64,000 bases of DNA from Anaeramoeba flamelloides (GCA_027625915.1 JANTQA010000008.1:1629001-1693000); one strand, 5' to 3'. Positions 32,633 through 45,689 are shown, counted from the first letter of the stretch. Notes: a model not told the origin generated them from the sequence alone. Made by a program: numbers and translations.

Positions 32633-32828
32633 TAGTCAATTTAACTTATAAGATACAAACTTTCAAGTGAATTTAAGTTATAAAAAATCTAAAATTAAGT
32701 ACATTTTGTGTAATTTTGTTTTTTAAACCTATTATTTTACTAGAATCTGAATTTTGCACCTTAATTTGAGATTTTTCTTCTACCTTAAATTTCCTTGAAA
32801 GTTTGTGTATTAAAAGCGGAATTGATTA
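32633..32828. mobile_element. Diverged full-length copy of the TA-flanked MITE (about 196 bp)
   Basis: Both arms can be aligned by eye with 27034-27230: AGATACAAACTTTCAA on the left, CACCTTAATTTGAGATTTTT and CTTGAAAGTTTGTG on the right. Its length is almost the same as the young copy's. The ends are degenerate (TAGTCAATTT and AATTGATTA). Older than the 27034 copy. Confidence 0.7.
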
Positions 32829-33593
32829 TAGAAAAATCTTCTTTTTGAGAAAATTTCCCTCTTTTGTCAATTTTTAATACCCTAACACCTTGTTGAGGAT
32901 TTTCTATGCCTTTTTTTTAAGTGAAAGGGGGTTAAGCTGAGAGGGTTTTAAAAATAACTAAAAAGGTCAAAATAGTAAGGATTATTAATTTTTGATTACT
33001 AAACTCATTATATTTTGAAAACAAGTCAGATTTCGTGAAAGAAATGCCAATGGGTACCATATTTACTGAAGTGTCTTTGGTAATTTGTTAGAACTTATGT
33101 TAAAAAAACCTGCATAATTCAAAAACCACCGAAGGATTTAACAAAATAATTTTGTTCCATAATTATAAATATTAGATAATATTCGAGAAATACTTGGGGT
33201 AATTTTAATTGAAAAGTTAAAAAAAATATCAATTACTGTTTTATTTTTTATACAAAAGTTAAAATTATTTGGTAAATATTTACTGACTTTTACTGAAATA
33301 TTTCAAATCCTAGGATCTAGAGTATGGTATTGCCTATTAACCCCCACCATAAAGAAGAAAAAAAAATAAAATGATTTTTTCAGAATGTTTAGTATAGATA
33401 TGTTAAATCGGAAGAGAACAAATAGATAAAAAAAAAAGTGATTACTATGTATAAAAAAAAAAAACCAAAAAAAGTGAAAAAAAATATTTCAGCAAAAAAG
33501 GTGATAATTAGGAAATAATATTTAAGGATAAAATACAACTAAATCACCCCACCCTATTTGTCACTAATACTCATTTAAATTGAGGATTTCGAT

Positions 33594-35168
33594 TATATAA
33601 ACCCCTTTTCAAAATTTTTAACACACCAAAATTTGATTTGAGTAAAAAAAAAAAAATCTTTTAATCAATTCAAGAAGAAATACCAAATTAGAATTTTTCG
33701 CTAATTGAAATGTTAACACTTGTTTATAAAGTAGAATACCCAAAAATAAAAAAATAAATACTCAAAAAACAACAAATAAATCAAAGATGTGTTAAAAATT
33801 TTGGAGAGAGCAAAACAAAAAAAAAACCTAGGTAAATTGTTGAAATTCTATTAGGAATATTGACCGATCAGAAGGTTAGATACTACCAAATAATTTTATT
33901 TGAGCTCTTCTATTTTGAACAACTCAACTTTAACATTATATCAATCCTAGAAAAAAAAAATGATCTACCAAAACAAGTTACCTAATTCAAAAATGAAATG
34001 AAAACAAAAACCTAAAAAATGAAAAATTGATTTCCATATTTTACAAAAATCAAATTTTTTTTCAATTTCAATGAAATTGTATTATTGTGATTGTTAGGAC
34101 CGTTTTAACTGTGTGTAAAATTTTGAATTTCAATTTATATATATATATATATCTAGTAGTGTTTGTGTTTTTTTTTTTTTTTTTGTATGTGTGTGTGTGT
34201 GTGTGTGTTTATTATTTGTGGTACCCTTATCTAAAACTCAAACAATCCTAATATTAAAACCTTATTTTAATAATTTTTATTTATGTTCATCCCTTCTTTA
34301 GTTTATTCCTTAATGTTTTCATAAAAACACCTTTAAAAATTTTATGAACACCCCAATTTCTTTATTAATTTTACTTGGTAGTTTCATACAAAAAAATAAC
34401 ATACTTACCCAGTACTAATTTTTTTTTCACTAAAAATCATGCTATGGTGTTTTTGGTACTCTAAAATATGTTATTATTTGGACTATGTTTTTTGGCCATT
34501 TTAATCTTATTCAAATGATTATAATAATAAAATCACTAAAAATAAGTTATAATATTATTTTATTATCTGGCCCTATCATTCAAAATTGAAATATTTAATA
34601 AACGGGTAAAATCAAAAAAAAATATAAACTAAAATATAAAATTTTCCACACAGCTAAAACGTTCCAAACAATCACAATAATACATTTTCATTGAAATTGG
34701 AGATAATTTTGATTTTTGTAAAATATGGAAATCATTTTTTCATCTTTTAGTTTTTGTTTTCCTTTTCATTTCATTGTTTGAATTACATAATTTGTTTGGT
34801 TTGATCAAAATTTTTTTCAACCATCGATATTAGGTTAAAGTTGAGTTGTACCAAATAGAAGAACTTAAATAAAATTAGTTGGTAGTATCTAACCTTTGAT
34901 CGATCAATATTCCTAAAAGAATTTCAACAAATTTACTAATGCATTTTTTTGTTTTGCTCTCTCCAAAATTTTTAAAACACCCATGATTTATTTGTATGGT
35001 TAATTATTTATTTATTGTTTTGTGAGTATTGTAATTTATAAAAAAGTGTTAACATTTCAATTTGTGAATGGTTATAATTTGGTAAATCTTCTTGAATTGA
35101 TTAAATAAGATTTTTTTTTCACAAATCGAATTTTGGTGTGTTAAAAATTTTGAATTGGGGTTTATATA
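33594..35168. mobile_element. Large foldback element, about 1.6 kb with about 545 bp inverted arms
   Basis: Left arm 33594-34138 and right arm about 34625-35168 are reverse complements throughout with moderate divergence. The extreme ends are ATATAAACCCC / GGGGTTTATAT, followed inward by a block containing AAAATTTTTAACACACCAAA. The centre (34139-34624) holds (TA)n, a T run, (TG)n and non-coding sequence. No transposase frame is present. Single-arm relatives lie at 29812-30351 and 47165-47485, so this is a repeat family and not a chance palindrome. Confidence 0.75.
34187..34208 (+). repeat. (TG)n microsatellite
   Basis: About ten uninterrupted GT units, next to a poly-T run and a (TA)n tract (34136-34152), all in the centre of the foldback element. 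Confidence 0.9.
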
Positions 35169-37649
35169 CTGCATTTACTTTTTTTATTATACCTTATAAC
35201 ATAACTAAACAAACATCTTGTTTCCAAAAAAAAATATAAAATATGCAACTTTTACTATTTTTTGAAATTTTTTTTTGTGAAAAAAGTGGTACATACTAAA
35301 AATTTGGTAATTTTTTTTTTTTTTAATATTGAAAATATAATTATAACCGATATAAAAATGATCATATCTACAAAAAATTTTCCATGTTTAAGAGAATTAA
35401 AATGGGACTTAAAACCTATTAATAGAGAAAAATGACCAATTGTATTCACTTAATTTCAATTTCATCAAGATCCTTAAGGGATATTAAATTAATAATCAAA
35501 TACGTTTGTATAGAACATTAAAAGTTTCACCAATTGAACAAAAGGTCTTTTTTTATTACAATTCTATCTTATGAAATAATGAATTTCAAAATTAAATCTT
35601 AAAATATAATCTGAATTGTTTTATGATATTTGAATACAACTCAATTCTTGTTAAGACAAAGTTATTGCGAAAATGACAGTTTTCTAATTTTTCTATTTTT
35701 CATTGTAAGCCTTAATATTACTGAAAAGTTAAAAATTTTCAAAAAGAGCACCTAGTATCAAGTTAAACTATTTATTTTCAATATAAATCGATATTACAAT
35801 CAAAATAAAAACCCAATAAATACTTATTTTTATAATAAAATTTAAAATGGCACAAATAAAAAATAATAAAAATTCTTTTCCAGATTCTTAAAAGATTTAG
35901 TTCTTTAATAATATTCTTTAAAAATCTTAATGAAAGGGAGATTCAGTAAAATTTAATTAAAGAATATTTTCTGACAGTGTTTTAATTCTACTTTGATTTC
36001 TGATTATTTTTTAAAGTTTTTATGGTGGTTTAGATCAGTTTTACTAACGTTAGCGATTAATTTTTTAATTTTTGCTAATCACGAAAATTAACATGTAAAT
36101 TACAATAAAAAAATTTAATACTTTTTTGACAGCCTCCTCTTTTTTTTCACACCAGCCAGGAAAATAAAAGTATATATTCCCCACCAAGCATAAAGTTGAA
36201 AAAGGAAAAACAGAAATCTCATTTGGAAAAAATTTTAAAGAATGGTTAAAGTCCAAAAAATAACTAACATTGAGATAATTTATAAACATTATGAGATAAA
36301 AATAGAATACACAGCCAAACACAACCTGAAAACTAGTAAAGAGTGTAAGTGGTGCTATATACACTGGACAGAATTTAACTCAGTTCTGAAATAGTTTGTT
36401 GTAAACTTTTATTGTAGTTTATTATATAGCATTTTCAGAACACATAATTTGAGATATTTTCATTTGAAAAAAATATTTTTTTAAACTAATGAGTCCCCAA
36501 AAAAAGAAATAATATTCATTAAAATCAAATTGTATTTAGTTTAACTGTATTTTTCGATTTTTTTAACCAATATTTGAAATTTATTTCTTTTGCAAATTCA
36601 CAGTTTTTTTAACAAATAGAATAAAAACAAAAGACTAATTAAATTAATTTTTGAGAACTTAAATTTCACAATATTATAATTTTGTTACTGTCTCTAGACA
36701 TTCTATTTTTTTTTTTTTTTTCGATTGCCAAGCCTTTCTCATAACAAAAAAATTCACATAATTAAAATACTTGACATTATTTGATATTTTCCTTATTATG
36801 GTACTTTTTAAAAACAGGGACTGAGTTAGAGGCCATTATTACATTTTTAGAAAAATTTGAGATTTTTGTTTATTTTTATGAATTAGAATAAGTGGAATAA
36901 CCCACGTTTTTGCATTTTATTATTTTTTAAAAAATTTAAAAGATGTTTTGAGAATTTTTTTTGAATTGATAAGCTGTTTTTAGGATTTTCTTTTCAAAGG
37001 ATTTTCAATAAGTATTTTTTTTTTTTTTATTAAACCCATGTTTCTCTTCAATTTTTGCAATTGGTTATTATAGTTTTACGTTTTAATGGGTTTTCAGATT
37101 TTTTTATAAAAATTCTTTTTTTCGGGATATAGGTTCACTAAGGTATGTTTTCAAATTAAAGTTGAGTGGTTATTGTTTAAAAACAAAATAGATAAGCATT
37201 GCAAAGATTTAAGAAAAGATAGAAACTACTTAAATAAAATAAAAACAACAAGTATTTTTTTATTAGCATTTAAACTATTTTGAAAGTTCAAAAAAAATCA
37301 CAAAACATGGGTTTTTATAACAACTTTAACATTCACTTTATTACAAAAATTATTGGCTGAAATGGTAAATTTATTTGGTTAGTAGGTATACCAAAACTTT
37401 AAATAACTTACTTGTTCAAATCTAAAATTTCGGGATGCAATTGAAGATCGATCGAAAAAAATCACAAATTTATTCATATTTTTTTTTGAATAGGAATTTT
37501 CCTTTTTGTATGTTTGCTTCAAAATGATTTTTTCAGTAAATTTTTGTTTGTCCTGTTAATTGTTTCTTCCTTTATTAATTTTTTAATTTTGTGTCATACC
37601 TATTTCTTCTTTCTTTATCATTTTTTTTTTTTTTTTTTTTTTTTTACAG

Positions 37650-37735
37650 ACACCTTTTATTCTAAAGAATATAACCAACAAATTCCAAGAAAAGAAATTG
37701 CAATTAAATTCCCAACATTGAACAAATATTTGTAA
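37650..37735 (+). CDS. Possible terminal exon of an unidentified gene
   Basis: A long poly-T tract ending TTTTTACAG (a strong acceptor at 37648-37649) is followed by an open stretch with more C than its surroundings, coding (x)TFYSKEYNQQIPRKE, IAIKFPTLNKYL and then TAA at 37733. A GTATGT donor-like site lies at 37508. No upstream exon or start was identified, and the segment is short, so this is weak. Confidence 0.2.
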
Positions 37736-38343
37736 TTCCAGAAAATTTTATTGAACCTTTTTACTCAACTTTTTAAAAAATCCACTTTAAACAATATATC
37801 TAAAATTGTCGAACGTGTCAACTTTTCTTCAGAGAAAAATCGACAAAACTCACATTCACAAACATTAAAAAAAAATATGGAAAAAATCGAAAAACACTAA
37901 AAGTTTTTTGTGTTTTGTTCTCATGACTTTTGAACCCTATGTGTTTTTACAGTGACTCCAGAACAACTTGTGAAATTTAAATAAGCCTGAAAAATACATT
38001 TATTTTTATGAATTTACAAACCAAAAAAAAATAATTATTTTAATCAATTAGAACCTAATAGAGACAAAATATACCCGTCTTGTATAGAATTGTAAATATA
38101 GAATTAATTTTAAACCTTCATATGCCAATAGTTTCACAATCTGAATTTTTTGTAATTAAGTTTTTACATTAATTACAGTTTAAAACTAATTTTTTCGAAA
38201 TGTTGTTTTTTTCTAAAGAAGATCCGAGAAATTATTTTTTTTAATCTCCTTTTATTATTATTTGTTTGGATCATAATTTAATTTTTAAAGAATTTTTTTA
38301 TTTTATAATTTTTCTTTTTTACATTTTGGTAACACAAAAAGAA

Positions 38344-39422
38344 ATGAATTTGCTAACGAATAAAGAATTATTCGAGACTCTCAAAAAAAAATTTATCCGG
38401 ACAAAATTTTTCTCAGAAAGACTAGAACTATTACTTGGTGTTGTCCCTTCTCAAATTGTTGGTCTTAAAAAAATTCATTTAAAGTCAATTAATAATAAAA
38501 ATAATAAACCAAAAGAAAACTCAAAAGCATCATCTGAGTTCGAAGAGAAAAAAAGCCAGGACCAAAAAGGTTTCATAAACCTACCTACAGATATTCTTAC
38601 TCAAAATACTCTTGACCAAAGCAGTGATGATGATGAACATGACAAGAATCAGAATTTTCATGATGATCATAAGACCAAAAGTTTAAACCATAATCAAAAG
38701 GAGAATATTCTAAATATCAATAAAATCAATCCATATGGATATGATCGTTTTAAAAGTGATGAAAGTGATAATGAAAACGAAAACGAAAATGGAAACGATA
38801 AAAATAATGAAAATACCAATAATTTTGATTGTCTCCAACAAACACAAAACGAGAACAAAATAATAATACCCAATAATATTGAATTCAATAGGGAGGTATT
38901 GTATCTTTTGGAAAATTTAACAGGAATTTCAAGAAGATCACTTGAATGGGGGCTTTCTTCCTTCATTGAAAGAAACTTTGGACTTCATAATATCCATCCA
39001 CACAATAAACAAAAAATAATATTTGGAAAAGCTTCTCTCAAAAAAAATAAAAAAAAAGAAAAAATTAATTTACGAAAAAAAAAAAAAAATTTAAGATTAC
39101 TTACAAAAAACAAACAAAAGAAAATCAAAAATCAAATTCTTTGAAAAGTCCCATCAAAGAAAAAAGTCTCCGAATCAAGAGAGAAAATCAAACAAACACC
39201 CTCAATACCAACATAGCTCAGAAGAATAAAAAAAAAAAAACAAATCCAAATCAAAAACGATCACCACCAAAAATTTCCCAACAAGAAACTACTGTCCAAA
39301 AAAATGACAATTATTTCACCTTACCATTAAAATTGTCGTTTTCACCTCCACTCAGAAACAAGGTCTCTGAAAATAATTGGCTTTTCGAAATTGAAAAAAA
39401 ATATTCGTATGAATTTGATTAA
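38344..39422 (+). CDS. Hypothetical Lys/Asn/Glu-rich protein, reading frame changes at a 15-A run
   Basis: From the ATG at 38344 a frame runs 266 codons to a TGA at 39142. A second frame, open from 39069 to the TGA-free end at 39420-39422 (TAA), continues the same Lys/Asn/Pro-rich composition (NQTNTLNTN, RSPPKISQQETT, NYFTLPLKLSFSPPLRNK). The two frames overlap across 15 consecutive A at 39075-39089, so one base more or fewer there would join them into about 360 residues. The N-terminal part (FFSERLELLLGVVPSQ) and a central part (REVLYLLENLTGISRRSLEW) look globular and slightly alike; the rest is disordered acidic or basic filler. I do not recognise it. It may be nuclear given the basic clusters (inference). 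An assembly homopolymer error is the simplest reading; slippage or an intron are alternatives. Confidence 0.5.
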
Positions 39423-40332
39423 TTTTAACTGTTTTTCGAATAGTTGCTTTTTGTTTTTCGAGAATGTACACATTGATTTAAAAATTCTAAAGGAAAAATT
39501 AATATTTGTAAATTTAAAACACACCCTTTTGTCAATTTCTGTTTTTTTAAGCTTGTATCAAAATTTATAGAATTTTTTTTCAAATTTGACCAAAAATTTA
39601 ATAAGAAATCAGATTGGATTTCACCCTCTACGAACAACAAATTAAATTCACTAACCAAAGAAAACGAAACACATTACAAAGGTATCTGAACAAAAACAAG
39701 GAACATAACGAAAAATTTCAAAACCCCAAAGGAATTAAAGGAAATGAAACAAAAATACAAAGAAAATCAATAAAACAAAGATAACAAAATGCGACAAAAG
39801 AATCAAGAAAACAGTGGAACTCTGAGTACAAAGCCTGGTTTTGTTTCAAAAAGTTTAATTTTTTTGAAACATCAATTAACAAACATAAAAATTTTTAAAA
39901 ATCAAAATCGATCGGAATAAAAAAAAAGTGGTTTCTTAATTCCTGATTTTTCCAAATTTAAAAGAATTGTTACTGTGTGAAATTGAAAAAAAACATCTTC
40001 TTAAAGAACAAATTTCTCAAAATATAAACACACAATAAATAAAATTGATTTCCTAATTTTAAAAAAGTAAGTACTTTTTTTATATGATTTTGTCAGAATT
40101 AAAAACATATTTATAATTTTATATTTTAATCAAGCCCAGAATTTTTTTTTGAATAAAAAATGGTTTACTTTATACCCCAGCCTTACCAACAGATATGAAG
40201 TTCGATTCTGAGTCTTCACTTTATTAAAAAGGAAAACTTTAAAAAAGTGTTAATTCTGAAAAAGTTTTCACTCCTTTTTAAAAAGTGAAAACTTGAAAAA
40301 AGTTCTCAAGTCCTCACATTTTTCATATGGTT

Positions 40333-40492
40333 GTACTACCAGAGTTCACATTTTGATTCTTTTTAGAAAAAAACCACAAATAATACCTTTTTTGATTGTA
40401 TTGAACTAAATGATCCTTTTTTATTTCAAATGAGAAGTTGTCAACTCATTTGTTATTTAAATTGTGTTTTTCATGGAATCACACCATTCTAT
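40333..40492 (-). repeat. Dispersed repeat family E, copy 2
   Basis: Reverse complement of the 17755-17905 repeat with the same ordered blocks (TTCACATTTTGATTCTTT at one end, TTTTTCATGGAATCAC at the other). Confidence 0.55.
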
Positions 40493-41369
40493 ATAAATCC
40501 TATCTACAGTATTTCCCAGTCAAAGGGACACAGTTTTAATGGACAAATTATCTATATTTAAAGTGTTTGAGTAGATATTTGAAGAAAAAAAATTATTTTG
40601 GAAATTTCAATATTGAAATGGACAAACCTCGGGTTTTTTGGAAATTCTTTAATAAATGGAATCAATTTTGATAAAATTTTATATTTGATTTTATTATCCC
40701 AAATACTATTGATATTACAACAATAAAAATTTCAGATATATTAGTTCTTCAAAATATTAATTTAAGAGGTTTTATTGTTAAAATAATCTAAGTCACGAAT
40801 CTCAAAAAAAAATCCAAATAATTTTTATTCTTAGATATCTGAAATAATTCATTTTGATATTATCAAGTTGGTTTAATCAAAGCAGAACTCATTTTGAGTA
40901 TTTTTATTTAACTTAAATTCAATTTTTAAATTTATTTTTCGTATTAAAAACTTTTTAAAAATAAAAAGAAATTTTTGACAAATAAAAAAATCAAAAGAAA
41001 CTAAATTTTCTAAGAGAAACAATAAAAAATAATCTCTAAAATCGATAGTCAACAACAATTAGAACAACACACCCATTTAAATATTAATTTAGTTTTTGAA
41101 TATGCCAAATATAACAAATATTATTACCTAACGAAGAACAATTAAAAATTGAAAATAAGGGAATAACTTTTTTGGAATTTGAAAAAAAAGTTCCTACTTT
41201 ACGGATCAACTAATTAAATAAAAGAAACTCACCCAAACATACGTTTGTTAAGAAAAATTAGAAATTGTTTCCAAACAGAGAAAACTGAATCCAAAATTTT
41301 AATTGTGGCTCTTACAATCATTTTTTTAGATTTTTTTTTGATTAGTAATTGATTTGCAACATTTTTTTT

Positions 41370-41720
41370 TGATTGTACTATCTATAGCCACTTGGTTAAA
41401 AACTAGTTGTTCTCATGTTATTGATAAAATAAAAACGATTTTAGAGAAATCATATTTATTTATATTGGGATTCTATTTGGATCTTCAATTGAAGATCAAA
41501 ATGAACATTGTTGTTTTTTTTTCATAGTGTTCCTAAGAATTTTTCTTTTTCAATTGTCTTGAAAATAGATTCATTTATTGGTTTTGGCTTCAAACAAATA
41601 CTACTATTCTTTGATGTGTATTTTTCTAATTATTTCCCATTTGCTTTAAATAGGATAATTAATAATAATAATTAATATATAATAATATGCTGGGTACCTT
41701 TGACAAAAACAAAGTGTAAA
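41370..41720 (+). repeat. Dispersed repeat family C, copy 2
   Basis: Same strand as 7680-8160: TCTATAGCCACTTGGTTAAA, AGAGAAATCA, TTCTATTTGGATCTTCAAT, GAAGATCAAAATGAACA, CTATTCTTTGATGTG and TACCTTTGAC.AAAACAAAG in order. Non-coding. Confidence 0.6.
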
Positions 41721-43221
41721 TACTGACCTTTCTCAAAATTTATTAATTAATAAATTTTGATTATTAAAAAGAATTTCAAATTCCTCAAAAAATATATTAA
41801 TTTGGGCTTTTTTCTTCTTAATATTCTAGTTTTAATCATCTTTTGGTAAATCCTGGTATTTTTATGTTTATTCTTATAGGAAAACCATTTCACTTTAAAT
41901 TGAAACAATACGATCTCTTTTTAATAGAGGCCTATAACTATATAAAAAAATCTTTTTTTGGTTAACTGGAATAGAAATACAATAATTTTTGATGTTTTTG
42001 AAAAATTATTCTTAAAAGGGACTTTAACAAGTGGAAAATGTTGGATAAAAATTGATTCCATTGGAATAATTTTAAATATTATGATTCCGTTTTTTTTATT
42101 TTTGAGATTCTAAAAAATTCCAAAAATGGAAATTTTTTAGGAACTCTGGAAACTACTGTTTGGAAAAATATATAGACAAAGTGAACTCTAAATTAACTTT
42201 CATTGTATATCGCTTTGATGTTTAAAAGAATATTTATTGAGTTAAAAGAATACCAAGTTTATAAAAATTGTTAATTTTTTTTTTTTTGTAACAAAATTTT
42301 CCAATGAAAAAAAAACCATTTTATACTATCTAGAAGAGTAAACCTATCTTGGAAGTTTTCAAACCAAAAATTTCAACATACAATACCAACCAATCCTCTT
42401 TCCTACAAACTTCCATATCTGGGCAGAGTGTATAAATTTATTGACAATAATCCACGAACACCTTCTAAAGTTCTATTTTCAAAAAAATGATTTTAAATAA
42501 ACATTGGCATATTTGAGAATTAACAACAATATTTTTTATTCAAACCACTAAAAATAGAAAGATTTTAAATTCCTTCAATAAAGAATAAAACATTTTCTAA
42601 ATATTGAAGAACATATTGTTTTCAATTATTGCCCAATAACTAAATTTGAATTATGCTAAATGGTTTGTTAAAAAAAAATAATTATAAAATATTTTTAATT
42701 TTTTCATTAATACGGATCACGGAACTAACAATCTGTAGGGTTTTCATCTTGTTTACTTTTTAATTATTCACTGTGATTTCATTTGTGGGAGAAAAACAAT
42801 TCTGAAACTATTTCGGGCTTTATTCACACATTTGATATATACAATAACTTCTTGTTTTTGATTAATAGTACATAAGGTAATTTTGTTGATCAATCTCATT
42901 TAAAAAACTTCACAAGTTAGTAAGCAAGTGCTGAGTACCTAAGAAACACCCAGTGAATGGAATCTATTTACTTAACTTAATACTGAGCTTGGTATTTTTA
43001 TTTTTCAACTACAAACCTCTATTAAATTTTGATAAATATTTTTTCTTATACAAATAGTGAAAAGTTTTGAATTTACAGTACACAAATTTAAATACGAATG
43101 TTGTAAAATATAGAATTTTTACAATTTTCGCGATAAACAACAAGTTCCATAGAAATAATCCAAAATTTTGTCATAATGAATATAATATCTGAAAATCTTA
43201 AGAGACTAATAATAATTTTAA

Positions 43222-43395
43222 GGGAGTAGTCATTTTTGAAAATAAAATGAAATTTTTTCAAGATCTTGAAATTTTTTTTTTTTGTAATTTGTGTTTTGAC
43301 TTATGAAATCGATGAGTTAATCTCATCCAAACAATTTATTAATTTGAGTCTCTTTTGAAATTCAAAATTTACATGTTTCTAATATAAAACAAAAA
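43222..43395 (-). repeat. Repeat B, copy 2
   Basis: Reverse complement of 27475-27655 over about 170 bp (GTCATTTTTGAAAATAAAAT, GTAATTTGTGTTTTGACTTA, ATTCAAAATTTACATGTTTC). It sits immediately left of a truncated MITE, as in copy 1 although copy 1 is in the opposite orientation. Confidence 0.65.
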
Positions 43396-43424
43396 TCAAA
43401 TTCTATGATAATAATTTTCCTCAA

Positions 43425-43515
43425 AAAAAATTCCAAAATATGTACTTTAATTTGAGATTTTTTTTGTACCTTAATTTTAGTTGAGGGTTTGTGTCTTAAA
43501 AGCGGAAATGACTGG
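43425..43515 (+). repeat. Truncated copy of the TA-flanked MITE
   Basis: Right arm of the 27034 element: GTACTTTAATTTGAGATTTT, TTGTACCTTAATTTTAGTTG, GTTTGTGTCTTAAAAGCGGA, ATGACTG. The left arm is not seen. Confidence 0.6.
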
Positions 43516-43735
43516 AAAACGCCGATCAATTTCTAGGTATTATATATATTGGACTTAAAAGCCGAATTATACTTTCATTTGATCTATTTTAATAAAATTT
43601 AAAAAAGTTGTTCCTCAAAAAATCCTTAGAATTAAAATGATAATCTGTAATGTTTTTTCCAAGGAAATTCAAATAAAATTACAACTTAAATTCATGAAAA
43701 ATGTAAATTAAATATTTACCACATTTTCAAATCAT

Positions 43736-44295
43736 TTAAGGTTTACAATCCCTGGAATTTGAAAGAAGATTATCTTATGTAGGATGTATTGATTTGTTAA
43801 TTTGGTTCTTAGCTGATAGATCTTGGATCTGGTATGAGTTTTATACGTTGTTCAAAATGGCAATTTTTGACAATTTATTTTTTTTTTTCCGAAATCAGAA
43901 ATGAAGAGTGTAAGATTAATTGGCTGGAACTTAAGTTATAATAAAATGTGTTTTGTAGGTTGTTGATTGAAATTTTTTCTTAGGTTTGATTTTATTCGGT
44001 GCTTTTCCAAAATAATTTTTTTTCATTTGGTTAATAGACAAAAAAGTAAATCTAAATTTTCTTCTACAACCCAAAAATTTAAATTTATTCTTAAACACCT
44101 ACGCAATCTATAAATCTTATACTCTTAATTTCTGGATTTAGGAAAAATTAAAAATAAATTGTCAAAAATTGCCATTTTGAGACACTATTATAATCATACC
44201 AGATCCAAGATCGATCAGCTAAGAACCAAATCAACAAATCAATACACCCTAAATAAGATAATCGTCTTTCAAATTTCAGGGATTGTAAACCTTAA
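43736..44295. mobile_element. Inverted-repeat (foldback) element, about 560 bp
   Basis: Left arm 43736-43918 and right arm 44111-44295 are reverse complements with few mismatches (AAGGTTTACAATCCCTG, GATTTGTT.ATTTGGTTCTT, ATCTTGGATCTGGTATGA, CAAAATGGCAATTTTTGACA). The spacer is about 190 bp. No transposase. An 80-codon frame across the right arm (44159-44401) is probably not a gene. Confidence 0.75.
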
Positions 44296-45048
44296 TGTAA
44301 CCCAAGAAGTTATAATGAAAAAAAAAAAAAAAAAACCCTTAATAAATTACTCTAATTGCAATGGAAAAAAAAGAAAAAGTTTTTTTTTTACAAATTCATA
44401 AATATTTCATATAATTCAAAGTAAAGCTATTTAAAAGAAGTGATAAATTAACTTAAAATAGTAATTTATTATTTTAATATTTATAAATCAACAATTACAG
44501 TATTTGAAATTTCTAATCAACCTTATATTATTTATTTTCTTGATCTCAAAAATTGTTACATTGATTCTTGAAAAATTTTAGAAATGGATTTATTTCAATA
44601 ACCTTAACAAAAGAGAGATTACACAAAAATCCCCATGGTGTTTTCCACCCCTTTACTTTTAATCATGTATTTTTTCTGATGATATTTAATATTAATTTTC
44701 ATTTTCAGCAATGTTTGCAATTAATAAAAAGATTTCATTTTTTATCCAAAATTAACTTTCAGTATTTTTTATTAGTATCTGAAAAAAAAATTTAAAGATT
44801 TCACTTTTAATTTTATTCCTTTTTATATTTTTTTGATATATATATATATATTATTCCTTTTTGGAATATGGCTACTTTTTGTTGTTATTCTCATTATCTT
44901 TTCCGTTTTTTTTTATTATTCTTTTCATTTTTTGAAGAACAAATAAAAAATATCGAAATATTACAAAGCATAAAAAAAAAAAACAATCAAATGACAAATC
45001 TATAAAAATAAAATTTCATATTTATAAGTTTTAAAAAATTAATAAATT

Positions 45049-45318
45049 ATGTCTTTACAAGATTATTCTAACATTGGATCTAAAAATATTTATATTACTT
45101 TATTACTCTTACCTTTTTTTTCGATCATTATTGTTTTACTCTTTTTTTGTAGTAGAATATTTCTTTTTTCTCATATAAAACAAACAAACAATCAATATTT
45201 ATCTTCTTTAGAAGTTTCAATAAAATATTTTTTTTTTTCATTTTTGTTTCAATGGCTTTTTATTTATTATTTTTTGATTCCTCACATTTTCAATAAAAAT
45301 TTTATTGTAATTCCCTGA
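45049..45318 (+). CDS. Possible small two-span membrane protein
   Basis: An 89-codon frame with an ATG at 45049, a short polar N-terminus (MSLQDYSNIGSKNIY), two strongly hydrophobic stretches (about 16-40 and 58-80) separated by a polar loop (HIKQTNNQYLSSLE), and TGA at the end. The size and topology would suit a small ER or V-ATPase assembly protein, but I cannot match a family. T-rich sequence easily makes hydrophobic frames by chance, so this is uncertain. Confidence 0.3.
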   Translation: MSLQDYSNIGSKNIYITLLLLPFFSIIIVLLFFCSRIFLFSHIKQTNNQYLSSLEVSIKYFFFSFLFQWLFIYYFLIPHIFNKNFIVIP

Positions 45319-45689
45319 TAACTTTTAGTAACCCTTTCAATGATCTTTCAAAAAATTCATTAAAAAACCAATAATTTTTTGATATAATTACAATTTATAT
45401 TTATTAAAAATTAAAATAAAAAAAAGTGTGAAATTCATAAATCTTTTGTACCCCTTTTTTGGATCATTATTTATCCCATATGAAAAATTTTATTAAGTTG
45501 ATGAACCCTTATTATCTAAAAAGTTTTATCCACATATGAAACCTTTAAAAATTTCTCGGAATCTTGTATGTATATATATATATATATAAACTTGATTTCA
45601 AAAATTGAAGCCACCTGAAATAAAAAATTACAAAAAAAAAAATATTCTTTTGTATTAAAGAAAAACTTAAATAATTAATTCTTATTATT

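Larger units (their letters stand above)
31716..38343. other. Intergenic region dominated by a 1.6 kb foldback element
   Basis: Contains a weak family C-like piece (about 32150-32290), a second full-length but diverged MITE (32633-32828), the 33594-35168 foldback with (TA)n and (TG)n tracts in its centre, and a possible terminal exon (37650-37735). Between 35170 and 37500 I see only A/T-rich sequence with one 99-codon hydrophobic minus-strand frame (36065-36364) that I could not support as a gene. Confidence 0.5.

Noticed and set aside
36065-36364. 99-codon hydrophobic minus-strand frame
   Set aside because: Starts only at a GTG, no recognised family, no flanking exons found. A short PGWCEKKEEA segment looks coding-like, but that is not enough.
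44568-44795. 75-codon plus-strand frame
   Set aside because: Low complexity and Phe-rich; no start context, no homologue recognised, sits just past a hairpin element.
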